This document shows, one piece after another, positions 12,015-20,993 of a DNA stretch of 25,988 bases. The translations under genes were made by a program, and so were the position numbers. Each line of letters opens with the position of its first letter. Within the stretch, counting starts at the first letter, position 1. The stretch is from a virus. Under the pieces are notes generated by a model. That model worked only from the letters and a program-made list of their open reading frames with translations, did not search any database and had not been told where the DNA came from. The stretch is from the IMG/VR virus record IMGVR_UViG_3300030107_002788, positions 1 to 25,988 of that record; one strand, written 5' to 3'.

Positions 12015-14042
12015 ATGGAAGGAAAAATAAGAGTAAATGGATTGTATTTTAAACTTCCTCCTAAACCAAAGAAAAAGGATATTCTTTTTTCTGATCTAAA
12101 AAAGAAAGATCAAAAGTGGAGGAGAACAGAAATGCCAGATACACTTTCAGAAGAAACTGCTGCTAATCATTCAGAATTTATAAACAAAGAATTTGAAAGA
12201 AGAAGGGGTGGGGTTTGGTTTATGAATAATGGAAAACCTACTTATATAACAGGAGAGCATTACTACTACTTAAATTGGTGTAAGTTAGATATTGGTTATC
12301 CTCAATATAGAGATAGGGATAGAAGGTTCTTTGTTTTTTGGGAAATATGTAAAAACGATCCAGAGTGTTTTGGAATGGTTATGGTAAAACATCGTAGAGA
12401 GGGTGCTTCTTATAAAGGAGCCGCTATGTTGTTACACGAAATAACATCTAGGTACAACTCACATGGTGGGATTATAAGTAAAACAGGTGTGGATGCTAAA
12501 TCATTATTTACTGATAAATTAGTTTATATGTTTAGGCACCTTCCTTTTTTCTTCCAACCTATTATAGATGGTAGTGATAACCCGAAGAGTACATTAAGTT
12601 TTAATGCTCCAGGACAAAAAATATCTAAAAACTATAAGAAGATTGTTAAGTCAGAGGCTTTAAATAGTAAGATAGATTGGAGAAACACAAAGGATAATTC
12701 TTATGACTCTGTTAAGTTAGTTAGGTATTTATGTGATGAGGGAGGAAAATGGGTAGACGCTAACGTGGAAAAGAATTGGCAAGTTGTTAGATCCTGTTTA
12801 ACATTAGGAGATAAGATTATAGGAAAATGTTTTATGCCTACCACCGTGAATGAAATGGCTGACTCAGGTGGAGAAAGATTTAAGAATATATGGGATGATA
12901 GCAGTATAGAAGAAAGAGATGCTAACGGAAGAACTAGATCTGGAATGTATAGTTATTTTACTCCAGCTTATGATGGATACGAAGGGTTTATAGATGAGTA
13001 TGGAATGTCTGTTATTAATACACCAACAAAAGAGCAGGCTAGGTTTATAGGTAAAAATATTGGTGCTAAAGAATATCTTCAGAATGTAAGAGAGGCTTAT
13101 AAGAAAAATACTACCAAGCTTTCTGAGGAAAAAAGACAAAGACCTTTTACGGTTGAAGAGGCTTTTAGAAGTGACTCAAGACATAGTCCTTTTGATGTAG
13201 AAAGAATATATCAACAAATGGATTATAACGAAGAGTCAGATGGATTAATTGTTAAGGGTGATTTTATATGGAAGGATGGTATTAAAGATACAAAGGTTGT
13301 TTGGAAACCAGGATCTACAGGTAGGTGGAGAATATCTTGGTTACCACCAGAGGAAAGGAGAAATAATATAAAAATGAAGGGTGTTAAAAAATGCCCAGGA
13401 AATGATATAGAGATGGTTGCAGGATGTGACCCTTATGATCATGACACAACAACAGATGGTAGAAGATCAGATGCAGCGTGTTATGTTTATAAGAAGTTTA
13501 CAATGATGGATGATTTCTCTAATGTTTTTGTTTGCGAGTATATAGCACGACCTCCTAAAGCAGAAATGTTTTATGAAGACGTTCTTAAGACTTGTGTTTT
13601 TTATGGGTGTCCGATACTGGTTGAGAATAATAAAATAGGTATTATAAAATACTTTGAAAGAAGAGGTTATTATGAGTACCTAATGGATAGGCCAGAATCA
13701 ACCCATACAGATAGTAGTAGAAAACAAAAAACAAAAGGAATACCTTCTACGGGTGTAGCTGTATTGAATGCACAAACAGAAGCAATAGCTTCATATGTGT
13801 ATGATTATATAGGTATACTTGATTTAGAAACAATGGAGATGGGTAGGTGTTATTTTAATAGACTACTTGATGATTGGAGTCGTTTTGAACCAGATAATAG
13901 AACAAAGTATGATGCCACTGTAGCCTCAAGCTTAGCTTTATTAGCTGCCCAAAAACATGTTACAATAAAAAAGGTTAAGAAAATAAGTATTAACTTTATA
14001 AAAAAATATAATAATTCAGGATTAATATCTAAGAGAATATAG
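12015..14042 (+). CDS. terL: Terminase large subunit, 675 aa
   Basis: ATG 12015. The N-terminal ATPase domain has a Walker-A-like segment KHRREGASYKG (about 125-135), a divergent P-loop as in many TerL proteins, and a Walker B YLCDEGGK with D241 and E242 after a hydrophobic strand. Residues 270-280 (KCFMPTTVNE) fit the coupling motif region. The C-terminal RNase-H-like nuclease has VAGCDPYD (D472), ILVENN (E538) and KYDATVASSLALL (D633), the expected three acidic positions. The enzyme pumps DNA through the portal and cuts the genome during packaging. The length is ordinary for TerL. The stop codon TAG is followed immediately by the portal ATG, implying coupled translation. Confidence 0.95.
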   Translation: MEGKIRVNGLYFKLPPKPKKKDILFSDLKKKDQKWRRTEMPDTLSEETAANHSEFINKEFERRRGGVWFMNNGKPTYITGEHYYYLNWCKLDIGYPQYRDRDRRFFVFWEICKNDPECFGMVMVKHRREGASYKGAAMLLHEITSRYNSHGGIISKTGVDAKSLFTDKLVYMFRHLPFFFQPIIDGSDNPKSTLSFNAPGQKISKNYKKIVKSEALNSKIDWRNTKDNSYDSVKLVRYLCDEGGKWVDANVEKNWQVVRSCLTLGDKIIGKCFMPTTVNEMADSGGERFKNIWDDSSIEERDANGRTRSGMYSYFTPAYDGYEGFIDEYGMSVINTPTKEQARFIGKNIGAKEYLQNVREAYKKNTTKLSEEKRQRPFTVEEAFRSDSRHSPFDVERIYQQMDYNEESDGLIVKGDFIWKDGIKDTKVVWKPGSTGRWRISWLPPEERRNNIKMKGVKKCPGNDIEMVAGCDPYDHDTTTDGRRSDAACYVYKKFTMMDDFSNVFVCEYIARPPKAEMFYEDVLKTCVFYGCPILVENNKIGIIKYFERRGYYEYLMDRPESTHTDSSRKQKTKGIPSTGVAVLNAQTEAIASYVYDYIGILDLETMEMGRCYFNRLLDDWSRFEPDNRTKYDATVASSLALLAAQKHVTIKKVKKISINFIKKYNNSGLISKRI

Positions 14043-16721
14043 ATGAAAAAAGAATTTGAAACTATAGGTGGTTATCCAACCATTTTTGTAAGCAACGAAG
14101 ATAAAGCTAAAAACGAATACGGACTTCAGTATTTTAAAAGAATGTATCATGACTGGAAAAATAACAGTCAAATGAACTACCAGGATAGAAAAAGAAGGTT
14201 TGAAAAAATGAGGTCTTATGCTGAAGGAACTCAAAGTGTTGGTAAGTATAAAGATTTATTAGATGTGCAAGGGGATAGTTCTTATATGAATATAGACTGG
14301 ACACCTGTTTCTATTATACCTAAGTTTGTTGATGTTGTTTGTGGTAGTATTATAAATCAAGAGCATACTGTAAAAGCAAACGCTATTGATCCTTTATCTG
14401 TTGATGTTAGAAGAAAAGATGCTAAACAAATGTTAGCAGACATGTTATCTGCACCCGCAAAAGCTAAAATGTCTCAAGCTACGGGTCAAAATTACAATAA
14501 ACCTGGATTTGTAGCAGAGGATTATGAGGAAATAAAATTATTCATGTCTTTAAATTACAAACAAGCACAAGAAATAGCTATAGAAAACGGAATCACATTT
14601 GTTATGCAACAAAATGATTTTGAAGAGATGAAAAGAAAGTTAATTAGAGACATGGTTGTTATAGGAACAGCTTCTATAAAGACTTATATAGATCCATCTT
14701 ATGGAATAAAAATAAGATATGTTGATCCAGCTAATTTAGTTACCTCTCACACAAATTATTCTGATTATAAAAATATACAGCACGCAGGAGAGGTTTATAC
14801 AATTTCTATAGCTGAGTTAAAACAAATGGCTGGAGATCAATTTACAGAAGATGAATATAAAGATATAGCAGAAAATTATGCTAAAAAAACTGAAGATACT
14901 GACTATATGAATAATGGTAGGTTTTCTGGAATAGGTGATTATAATCATGAGTATGATAAATTTTCAATAGAAATAATGGATGCGGAGTTTATATCTACCT
15001 ATGACATGAAGTATGAGAAGAAAGATAATAAATATGGTGGATATACAGTTAATAAAAGAGGTTATGCTTACAAAAAACCTAAAAAATCAAAAAGTAAAAG
15101 AGAGGTTATTAGAAATACAGTTAAGGTTGTTTATAGCGGTAAGTATATAATTGGGACAGATTATATTTTTGATTATGGTCTTGCTAAAAACATGTCTAGA
15201 AAAAAATCAAACCTTTCTGAGGTTTCTTTATCTTATATGGTGTATACCCCAAATATTCATAAAATGCAGAATGTTTCTTTAGTTCAAAGAATGATTCCTT
15301 TTGGAGACCAAATACAGTTAGCTCATTTAAAAATGCAACAGGTTATGGCTAAAGCTAGACCAAAGGGTGCGGCTTTTGAGGTAGGGTCTTTAGAGAATGT
15401 TTCTAAAGGAGATGGTGGGACATTTACACCAATGGAGCTTCAAGAAATATTTGATCAAACTGGTAATATATATTACAGAAGAATGGATGATGAAGGTATG
15501 GCAGCTAACGCAGCTCCTATACAAGAGCTAGAAAATGGTATAGGTAGAGACATGATGCAGTTGATACAAATATATCAACATAATCTACAAATGATTAGAG
15601 ACGTAACAGGTGTTAATGAAGCTAGGGACGGAACAAAACCTTCTAGCGAGGCTTTGGTTGGTGTTCAAAAAATGCAATTATTAGCTTCTAATAACGCAAC
15701 AAGAAGTGTAAATGATGGGTATTTAAAAATAGTAAAAAAATTAGCAGACTCTATATGTTTAAAATTACAAGATATAGTGGAGTACGATAAACCTATTGAT
15801 GGGTATATATCAGCTTTGGGTAGTGCTGTTATTCAAACTATAAGAATAAATAAAGATGTTGCTACTAAAGACTTTGGTATATCTATAGAGATAGCTCCTG
15901 ATGAAGAAGAAAAAGCTAGATTAGAACAAAATATACAAGTTTCAATGGCCCAAAAAGAGCTTAGGGTTGAGGATGCTATTATGATTAGGGATATAAATAA
16001 TGTAAAATTAGCTAATCAACTTCTTATTCTTAGAAGAAAAAAATATCAACAAGAACAAATGGCGATGCAACAAGCTGCTTCTCAAGCAAATGCTCAACAA
16101 CAACAACAATCTGTTATGGCCGCAACTCAAGCAAAGCAACAAGAAATGCAGATGGAAGCCCAAATAGAAATACAAAAAATGCAAGCAGAGGCTCAAATAT
16201 CAGCCCAAAGAATGCAGTTAGAGTTTCAGTTAAAAGGACAACTTGAGGAAGCTGCTCATAATAGAAGAATGAATGAGATACATTTAGGAAATCAAGCTAA
16301 GGTTGCGGGGCATAAGATACAAGGGGACTCTAAACAAGCTGGTATAGAAAAGAGTGCTCATTATCAATCAAGAATGATAGAACAAAGAAAGGGTGACGCA
16401 CCACCAATAGAAGATCCTGATTCACTTGGGGATATGGCTCTTCCAAAAATAAACACAGGCTCTTTTAAACAAATACCACCCAAACCTGAACCAGTAGGAA
16501 TGCAAGGGCCATTAATGCCAGGAGGAAGACCACCTATGCCAGGAGGAAGACCGCCTATGCCAGGAGGAAGACCACCTATGGGAATGGGACCACAAGGACC
16601 TCCACCAAGGAGACCACAAGGCCCCCCTCCAAGAAGACCACAAGGTCCTCCACAAAGGCCTCCACAAGGACCTCCACCAATGATGAGAAGAGGGCCTCAG
16701 AGACCTCCTAGAGGTGCTTAA
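14043..16721 (+). CDS. Portal protein with glutamine-rich and proline-rich C-terminal extensions, 892 aa
   Basis: ATG 14043 abuts the terminase stop codon. Residues about 1-640 have the portal plan: an N-terminal helical region (YFKRMYHDWKNNSQMNYQDR), a long middle, then GVNEARDGTKPSSEALVGVQ and NDGYLKIVKKLADSICLKL, typical of the portal clip and stem region. The dodecameric portal is the DNA entry and exit channel and the docking site for terminase and neck proteins. After about residue 670 comes a Gln/Met-rich coiled coil to about 780 (QQQQQSVMAATQAKQQEMQM). A tail (about 825-892) follows with three MPGGRPP repeats and many PQGPPP units. This tail is unusual; 892 residues is long for a portal. 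Assignment rests on position after TerL and sequence plan. Confidence 0.9.
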   Translation: MKKEFETIGGYPTIFVSNEDKAKNEYGLQYFKRMYHDWKNNSQMNYQDRKRRFEKMRSYAEGTQSVGKYKDLLDVQGDSSYMNIDWTPVSIIPKFVDVVCGSIINQEHTVKANAIDPLSVDVRRKDAKQMLADMLSAPAKAKMSQATGQNYNKPGFVAEDYEEIKLFMSLNYKQAQEIAIENGITFVMQQNDFEEMKRKLIRDMVVIGTASIKTYIDPSYGIKIRYVDPANLVTSHTNYSDYKNIQHAGEVYTISIAELKQMAGDQFTEDEYKDIAENYAKKTEDTDYMNNGRFSGIGDYNHEYDKFSIEIMDAEFISTYDMKYEKKDNKYGGYTVNKRGYAYKKPKKSKSKREVIRNTVKVVYSGKYIIGTDYIFDYGLAKNMSRKKSNLSEVSLSYMVYTPNIHKMQNVSLVQRMIPFGDQIQLAHLKMQQVMAKARPKGAAFEVGSLENVSKGDGGTFTPMELQEIFDQTGNIYYRRMDDEGMAANAAPIQELENGIGRDMMQLIQIYQHNLQMIRDVTGVNEARDGTKPSSEALVGVQKMQLLASNNATRSVNDGYLKIVKKLADSICLKLQDIVEYDKPIDGYISALGSAVIQTIRINKDVATKDFGISIEIAPDEEEKARLEQNIQVSMAQKELRVEDAIMIRDINNVKLANQLLILRRKKYQQEQMAMQQAASQANAQQQQQSVMAATQAKQQEMQMEAQIEIQKMQAEAQISAQRMQLEFQLKGQLEEAAHNRRMNEIHLGNQAKVAGHKIQGDSKQAGIEKSAHYQSRMIEQRKGDAPPIEDPDSLGDMALPKINTGSFKQIPPKPEPVGMQGPLMPGGRPPMPGGRPPMPGGRPPMGMGPQGPPPRRPQGPPPRRPQGPPQRPPQGPPPMMRRGPQRPPRGA
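16515..16577. repeat. Three 21-bp tandem repeats encoding MPGGRPP
   Basis: Units 16515-16535, 16536-16556 and 16557-16577 begin ATGCCAGGAGG and differ only by one silent change (CCA/CCG). They lie in the portal gene near its 3' end and are followed by further imperfect CCACAAGGNCCTCC repeats. Confidence 0.9.
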
Positions 16722-16742
16722 GTGAAAATATATAAGTAAAAC

Positions 16743-16774
16743 TTTGTTTTTAAAAAATAAAAGAATTACTTTTG
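16743..16774 (+). promoter_or_regulatory. Strong promoter for the scaffold and capsid genes
   Basis: TTTG (16743-16746), a 20-base spacer and TACTTTTG (16767-16774), an exact match to TTTG / TAnnTTTG. It lies in the 85-base gap after the portal and 32 bases before the scaffold ATG. The leader carries TTTAATTTAATTTAATTT. A dedicated strong promoter suits the high demand for capsid protein. Confidence 0.85.
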
Positions 16775-16806
16775 CGAAAATATTGTTTAATTTAATTTAA
16801 TTTATT

Positions 16807-17967
16807 ATGAGTGACGAAATGGGAGAAATCATCGCAGAACAATTAAGCGGTGATGTAGTATCTAATGATAATTCACAAGCTGCTGAGGTGGTTGATTTAA
16901 CAACACCAGAACCAACACCAACACCTGCTCCAGCACCAGAACAACCAGTAGAGGCTACTCAAGAAACTCCACAACAAATACAACAGGAAACGCCTGTGAA
17001 AACAGAAAGTCCTGTAGAACAAAATAATGATCGTTCTTTAAATACTGAATCTAGAAATCAACCTGTACAAGAAAGGGTACAACAACCTAATGCCTCAGAA
17101 ATAAACGAGGGCTTTGTTGCATACATGAACGAACAGTTCGGCACAGAGTTTAAGTCTGTTGATGAAGCTAAGAGTGCTCTCTCACCTAAAGAGCTTAATT
17201 TTGCTAACGAACAGATAGCACAAATGAATAAGTTTGTAGGTGATACTGGGAGGTCTATTGTTGACTACCTAAGAACTCAAACGATTGATTACACTAAAAT
17301 GCCTAATGAGGATGTAATGAAGGTTTATATGAAACAAAATAACCCTGATCTTACAACTGAGGAAGTTAATTTATTAATTACCTCTAAATACAAGTTAGGA
17401 GATAAAAATGGTAATGAAACTGAGAGTAAGCTTGGACAGATTGAGCTTAAAAGAGATGTTATTAATGCAAGAAAAGAACTTCTTAATTTGCAAGAACAAT
17501 ACAGAATGCCTCAACAAAATAAAGGCATGAGTAATGAGGAGGCAAATCAAATAAGGGAAAACTGGCTTAATAACATGAAGACTGAAGTTAATGATGTAGA
17601 GTCTTTATCTTTTGAAATAAATGATAGGGGGGACGTTTTTGATTTTCAACTAAATGATAAACATAAAGAAAGTTTAGTTCAATCAAATTCTAACCTTAAT
17701 AATTTTTTCGATAGATATGTAAACAAAACAGGCGACTGGAACTTTGATAAATTAAACATTGATATGTTTGTTTTAGATAATTTTCAAGACATCATAAGAA
17801 GTGTTGCAAGTCAATATAGGTCCAAAGGCACCGAGCAGGTGATAAAGGATATTAAAAATCCATCGTTTAATAACGAGCCTAGGGGTGATATGTCAAGTAA
17901 GAAGTCTATTATTGAGCAGTTAGATGATCAGATAAATGGAGGAACGGGGTCATTATGGAATAGATAA
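16807..17967 (+). CDS. Probable capsid scaffolding protein, 386 aa
   Basis: ATG 16807. Residues 1-95 are acidic and then Pro/Thr/Gln-rich low complexity (TTPEPTPTPAPAPEQPVEA), probably disordered. Residues 95-386 are charged helices (EINEGFVAYMNEQFGTEF, LNFANEQIAQMNKF, IELKRDVINARKELLNLQEQY) with no enzymatic motif. A helix- and disorder-rich acidic protein encoded between portal and major capsid protein is the usual position and composition for a scaffold, which directs procapsid assembly and is then removed. No protease is visible. It shares the promoter at 16743-16774 with the capsid gene. Assignment is by position and composition, not by a recognised family. Confidence 0.75.
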   Translation: MSDEMGEIIAEQLSGDVVSNDNSQAAEVVDLTTPEPTPTPAPAPEQPVEATQETPQQIQQETPVKTESPVEQNNDRSLNTESRNQPVQERVQQPNASEINEGFVAYMNEQFGTEFKSVDEAKSALSPKELNFANEQIAQMNKFVGDTGRSIVDYLRTQTIDYTKMPNEDVMKVYMKQNNPDLTTEEVNLLITSKYKLGDKNGNETESKLGQIELKRDVINARKELLNLQEQYRMPQQNKGMSNEEANQIRENWLNNMKTEVNDVESLSFEINDRGDVFDFQLNDKHKESLVQSNSNLNNFFDRYVNKTGDWNFDKLNIDMFVLDNFQDIIRSVASQYRSKGTEQVIKDIKNPSFNNEPRGDMSSKKSIIEQLDDQINGGTGSLWNR

Positions 17968-17998
17968 ACAATAATTTAATAATTTAAAACATAATAAT

Positions 17999-19447
17999 AT
18001 GGCAACGGTAAGTTTAGGTGGAGAAGTTCATGTTAAACCTTCTGCGGTTCAAATTGCTACCAATGAGAACTACGTAAGTAATTTAACAACGAACTCTTTA
18101 CGAAAAAGAGACGTTTCTGAAAAACTTGTTAAGCGTTATGGCGATCAAGGGATTACAGGACTTCTTGAATTGATGGGCTCAAAAGCACCGTCAAATAATA
18201 CTACGTTTGAACACTATGAAGAGGCGTTCAGACATAATAGTGTAACAGGGCAATTCCCTGGCACTTCTCCAGGAACAGGATCAGTAACAATGACTCTTGT
18301 TGCAGGAGGTTATACTTCTAACTTTGCGGGTGGTGATCTTGAATACACTCCAGTTAGACCTGGTGACATCTTAAGAGATAAAGATGGAGATATGTTCTAT
18401 GTAACGGCAACAACTATGCCTGTAGATGCTACATATCAAGTAACAATGTATTCAATTTCTTCTGGTGGTGCTGGCACAAAAGTAGCATCAACGGATTATG
18501 AATTTGCTATTATTGGTAATGCTCATCCAGAAGGTGGGTCACAACCAGATAGCTTATCTCCGTTAATTCATGAATACGAAAATAAGTGTATGATTTTAAA
18601 AGAATCTTTTGAAGTAACAGGTTCTGAGGCTACAAACATTGTATATGTAAAAGTTGACAATGAAAAAATGGGATCAGGATATGTATGGTACTTAAAAGGT
18701 GAATCAGATACTTATAAGAGATTTTTAGATTACTCTGAAATCATGATGATGATGGGAGAGGATATTACGAATACTGTTCTAGAAGCTACTACTACTACTT
18801 TTAAAAGTGGAAGTAACGCTGCTAGTAACTCAACTCTTAGAGGAACTCAAGGTTTACTTCCTTGGATCGAAACAGATGGACAGTCTATGGACTTAGGATC
18901 TGCTTCTATTACAATGGCGGACTTTGATGCGATCATTAAATCATTAGATAAATATAGAGGTGCTAAAGAATACGCTATGTATTCAGGTATCAATCTATCT
19001 TTAGATATTGATGATTTATTAGCTGCTCAAGGAGCTTATGCTGCTGGAGGTGCTAATTATGGTGCTTTCCAAAATAATAAAAATATGGCGTTAAACTTAG
19101 GTTTCAACTCATTCACTAGAGGAGGTTATACATTCCATAAGAAAACTTATGATTTATTTAACCACCCTAGATTATTAGGAGCTTCTGGATTTAACTACAA
19201 CGGATATGGTGTTTGTATTCCTATGGATATGCAAAAAGATGCTAAGTCTGGTGAAAGTATTCCATCGTTAAGAATACGATATAAAGCTGCTAATGGTTAT
19301 TCTAGAGATATGGAGCACTGGTTAACTGGTTCTGCTGTTCTACAAAACAAAACTAACACTACTGACGTGCTACAATCGCACTACAGATGTGAAAGAGGTT
19401 TTGAAGGATTTGCGGCTAACAGATACATGTTAATCAAGAAATCTTAA
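17999..19447 (+). CDS. Major capsid protein, 482 aa
   Basis: ATG 17999, with leader AACATAATAAT. The 482-residue protein lies directly after the scaffold gene and is moderately hydrophilic, with no signal or membrane segment. Segments consistent with an HK97-type fold include an N-terminal arm (ENYVSNLTTNSLRKRD), a Gly/Thr-rich loop with an inserted beta region (about 80-170; VTMTLVAGGYTSNFAGGDLEY, GDILRDKDGDMFYVTAT) and a helical spine (ADFDAIIKSLDKYRGAKEY). The C-terminus is QSHYRCERGFEGFAANRYML. Codons are more uniform and AT-balanced than in the neighbours, as expected for a highly expressed gene. No dedicated terminator is found before the next gene, so the capsid and the 137-residue protein share an mRNA. 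Confidence 0.88.
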   Translation: MATVSLGGEVHVKPSAVQIATNENYVSNLTTNSLRKRDVSEKLVKRYGDQGITGLLELMGSKAPSNNTTFEHYEEAFRHNSVTGQFPGTSPGTGSVTMTLVAGGYTSNFAGGDLEYTPVRPGDILRDKDGDMFYVTATTMPVDATYQVTMYSISSGGAGTKVASTDYEFAIIGNAHPEGGSQPDSLSPLIHEYENKCMILKESFEVTGSEATNIVYVKVDNEKMGSGYVWYLKGESDTYKRFLDYSEIMMMMGEDITNTVLEATTTTFKSGSNAASNSTLRGTQGLLPWIETDGQSMDLGSASITMADFDAIIKSLDKYRGAKEYAMYSGINLSLDIDDLLAAQGAYAAGGANYGAFQNNKNMALNLGFNSFTRGGYTFHKKTYDLFNHPRLLGASGFNYNGYGVCIPMDMQKDAKSGESIPSLRIRYKAANGYSRDMEHWLTGSAVLQNKTNTTDVLQSHYRCERGFEGFAANRYMLIKKS

Positions 19448-19475
19448 TTATTAACCTTATAAATTTTATATAAAA

Positions 19476-19889
19476 ATGGAAAAGTATTTATATTTTAGAA
19501 AAGACAGTACGTTGGCTAATGACGATGATCCAGGTAATGGTTCTGTTATGTACCCACTTAGCACTTTACATGGCATAGTTGTTGGTGATTCATCAACTGT
19601 TGGTGTTGTTACTGGTGCAAGTGGTAGATGCTCATTGTTTTTCAAACCAATGAAGAAGTCTATTGGTGTCGCAGAAGATGAAGCTGGTAGTGATAATATT
19701 GATGTTGTGGTATTGGATTGTGGTGATTTTACCGCAAAAGATATCATGATGAGTATTGCTGAGGCAGCTAACGAGCCTGTATCAAGAAATAATGGTTTTA
19801 TCGTTGTTTATGATGCTGTAACTGGTGAGTCTGTTGATAGCAATATTACAGGAATCCATGTTGTGGATCAAATAGCACCTGCTGACTAA
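19476..19889 (+). CDS. Putative capsid-associated small protein, 137 aa
   Basis: ATG 19476 (MEKYLYFRKDSTLANDDD), stop 19889. The protein is an alpha/beta domain with strands LHGIVVGDSSTVGVV, RCSLFFKPM and IDVVVLDC, a helix TAKDIMMSIAEAANE, and a final strand GFIVVYDAV. From memory, small proteins with a YLYF start and a KDVM-type helix commonly follow capsid genes in marine phages; their role is usually unknown and may be capsid decoration. It lies 28 bases after the capsid gene with no promoter between and is followed by the terminator at 19945, so these two share the end of one transcript. Confidence 0.78.
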   Translation: MEKYLYFRKDSTLANDDDPGNGSVMYPLSTLHGIVVGDSSTVGVVTGASGRCSLFFKPMKKSIGVAEDEAGSDNIDVVVLDCGDFTAKDIMMSIAEAANEPVSRNNGFIVVYDAVTGESVDSNITGIHVVDQIAPAD

Positions 19890-19944
19890 TTCTAATTACT
19901 AACTGTCTTGAAATGATATATAGGCAGGATAAAGAACACATTAA

Positions 19945-19967
19945 GGAGGGGGAGTTTCTCCTCCTCC
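19945..19967 (+). terminator. Terminator-like hairpin after the capsid operon
   Basis: GGAGGGGGAG (19945-19954), loop TTT, CTCCTCCTCC (19958-19967): a 10-bp stem with one G-U pair, followed 5 bases later by a T/A-rich stretch (TTTTAATTTTAA). The T tract is interrupted, so read-through into the gene at 20007, which lacks its own clear promoter, is likely. Confidence 0.75.
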
Positions 19968-20006
19968 AAGATGTTTTAATTTTAATTTAATTTAATTTTT
20001 AATACA

Positions 20007-20912
20007 ATGACTACAAAAAAAACTACAAAAGTTAAGGAGCCAGTGGTTACTACAACTATTGAGACTCCAGTGGCAGAAAAGCCAGTTAAAAAAACAAACA
20101 CTCACGGAATAAAAAACCTTAATCGAGGTTTTAAGAAAAGCAAAAAATCAGTAACTACATATAGATTATACAAAGAAGGTGTAGATAGAAAGACTGGTAA
20201 AGTTAAATTCCCTATTGTTCACATGATAAAAGCTGAAGATATTATATTTGATGAGGCTAAGAGTGTAAATAGAAAGATAAGATATATACCTGGAGAGCCG
20301 TCTATATTTGAGGATGAACAAAAAGAGGATTCAAAAGTTAAGTCACCTATTACATTTAATAATGGAATGTTAATGGTTGATTATACAAACCCTACTTTAA
20401 AAAGTTATTTAGATGCTTGTAATGCAAATGCTAGTAACCCTAATAGGATGAAAAATTCTGCACCAGTATTTAAAAGATTAGATTTTGAAAAAGAAGCTAA
20501 AGAAAAAATGGCTAAAGAGATTAAATCAATGGATGCTTTAAAGACGGTTTTTGAGATGCCTTTAGATAAATTATTAGGATATGCTCAAGTATTAGGAATA
20601 AAGATTGATAAATCTACAGATGAGATTAGATATGATATGAAAGTTTTAGCTGAAAAAGATCCTGAAAAATTTATGACAGGACTTGATGATCCTAAAATGG
20701 AGATTAAACAAACTTTACTTAGAGCTAAGGAGTTTGGTGTTATAGATTGGGATACTCAAAAAGTTATGTGGGTTCAAGGAAACCAAAGACCCGTAATAAC
20801 AAACGTTCCATTAGGAATAAAACCAGTGGACTTTTTAGCTGATAAATGTATGACAGATTCAGGTAGTTCTATTATGGATCAAATAAAGATACACTTATCA
20901 AAGTTCAATTAA
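20007..20912 (+). CDS. Unknown conserved-looking protein, 301 aa
   Basis: ATG 20007 with a long TTTAATTTAATTT leader ending AATACAAT. Residues 1-50 are Lys/Thr-rich (TTKKTTKVKEPVVTTTIETP), probably disordered. Residues 50-130 contain beta strands with IIFDEAKSVNRKIRYIPGEPSIFEDEQ, and the rest is helical (EKEAKEKMAKEIKSMDALKTVFEM) with DWDTQKVMWVQGN near the end. I recognise no enzyme motif. From memory similar proteins with a RxIRYxxxxxSIFxDEQ motif occur between the capsid and neck genes of Bacteroidota and marine phages. It is therefore possibly a virion or assembly protein. It follows a terminator and ends before a strong terminator, so it may be expressed mainly by read-through. Confidence 0.75.
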   Translation: MTTKKTTKVKEPVVTTTIETPVAEKPVKKTNTHGIKNLNRGFKKSKKSVTTYRLYKEGVDRKTGKVKFPIVHMIKAEDIIFDEAKSVNRKIRYIPGEPSIFEDEQKEDSKVKSPITFNNGMLMVDYTNPTLKSYLDACNANASNPNRMKNSAPVFKRLDFEKEAKEKMAKEIKSMDALKTVFEMPLDKLLGYAQVLGIKIDKSTDEIRYDMKVLAEKDPEKFMTGLDDPKMEIKQTLLRAKEFGVIDWDTQKVMWVQGNQRPVITNVPLGIKPVDFLADKCMTDSGSSIMDQIKIHLSKFN

Positions 20913-20932
20913 CATTAATTAACATCAACAAT

Positions 20933-20967
20933 AAGGGAGGTACAAATTTGTTACCTCCTTTTTTTTT
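20933..20967 (+). terminator. Strong rho-independent terminator
   Basis: Stem AAGGGAGGTA (20933-20942) pairs with TACCTCCTTT (20952-20961) as 10 bp with one G-U, loop CAAATTTGT, and the stem runs into a nine-T tract (20959-20967). It ends the transcript of the 301-residue gene. Its loop contains the -33 box of the following promoter. Confidence 0.92.
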
Positions 20968-20977
20968 GCTATATTTG
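20947..20977 (+). promoter_or_regulatory. Promoter of the neck/tail genes, overlapping a terminator
   Basis: TTTG (20947-20950), a 19-base spacer and TATATTTG (20970-20977), an exact consensus. The -33 box lies in the terminator loop and the T tract forms part of the spacer. The ATG at 20994 is 16 bases downstream. Confidence 0.85.
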
Positions 20978-20993
20978 TTGAAAATGTTTAGAT

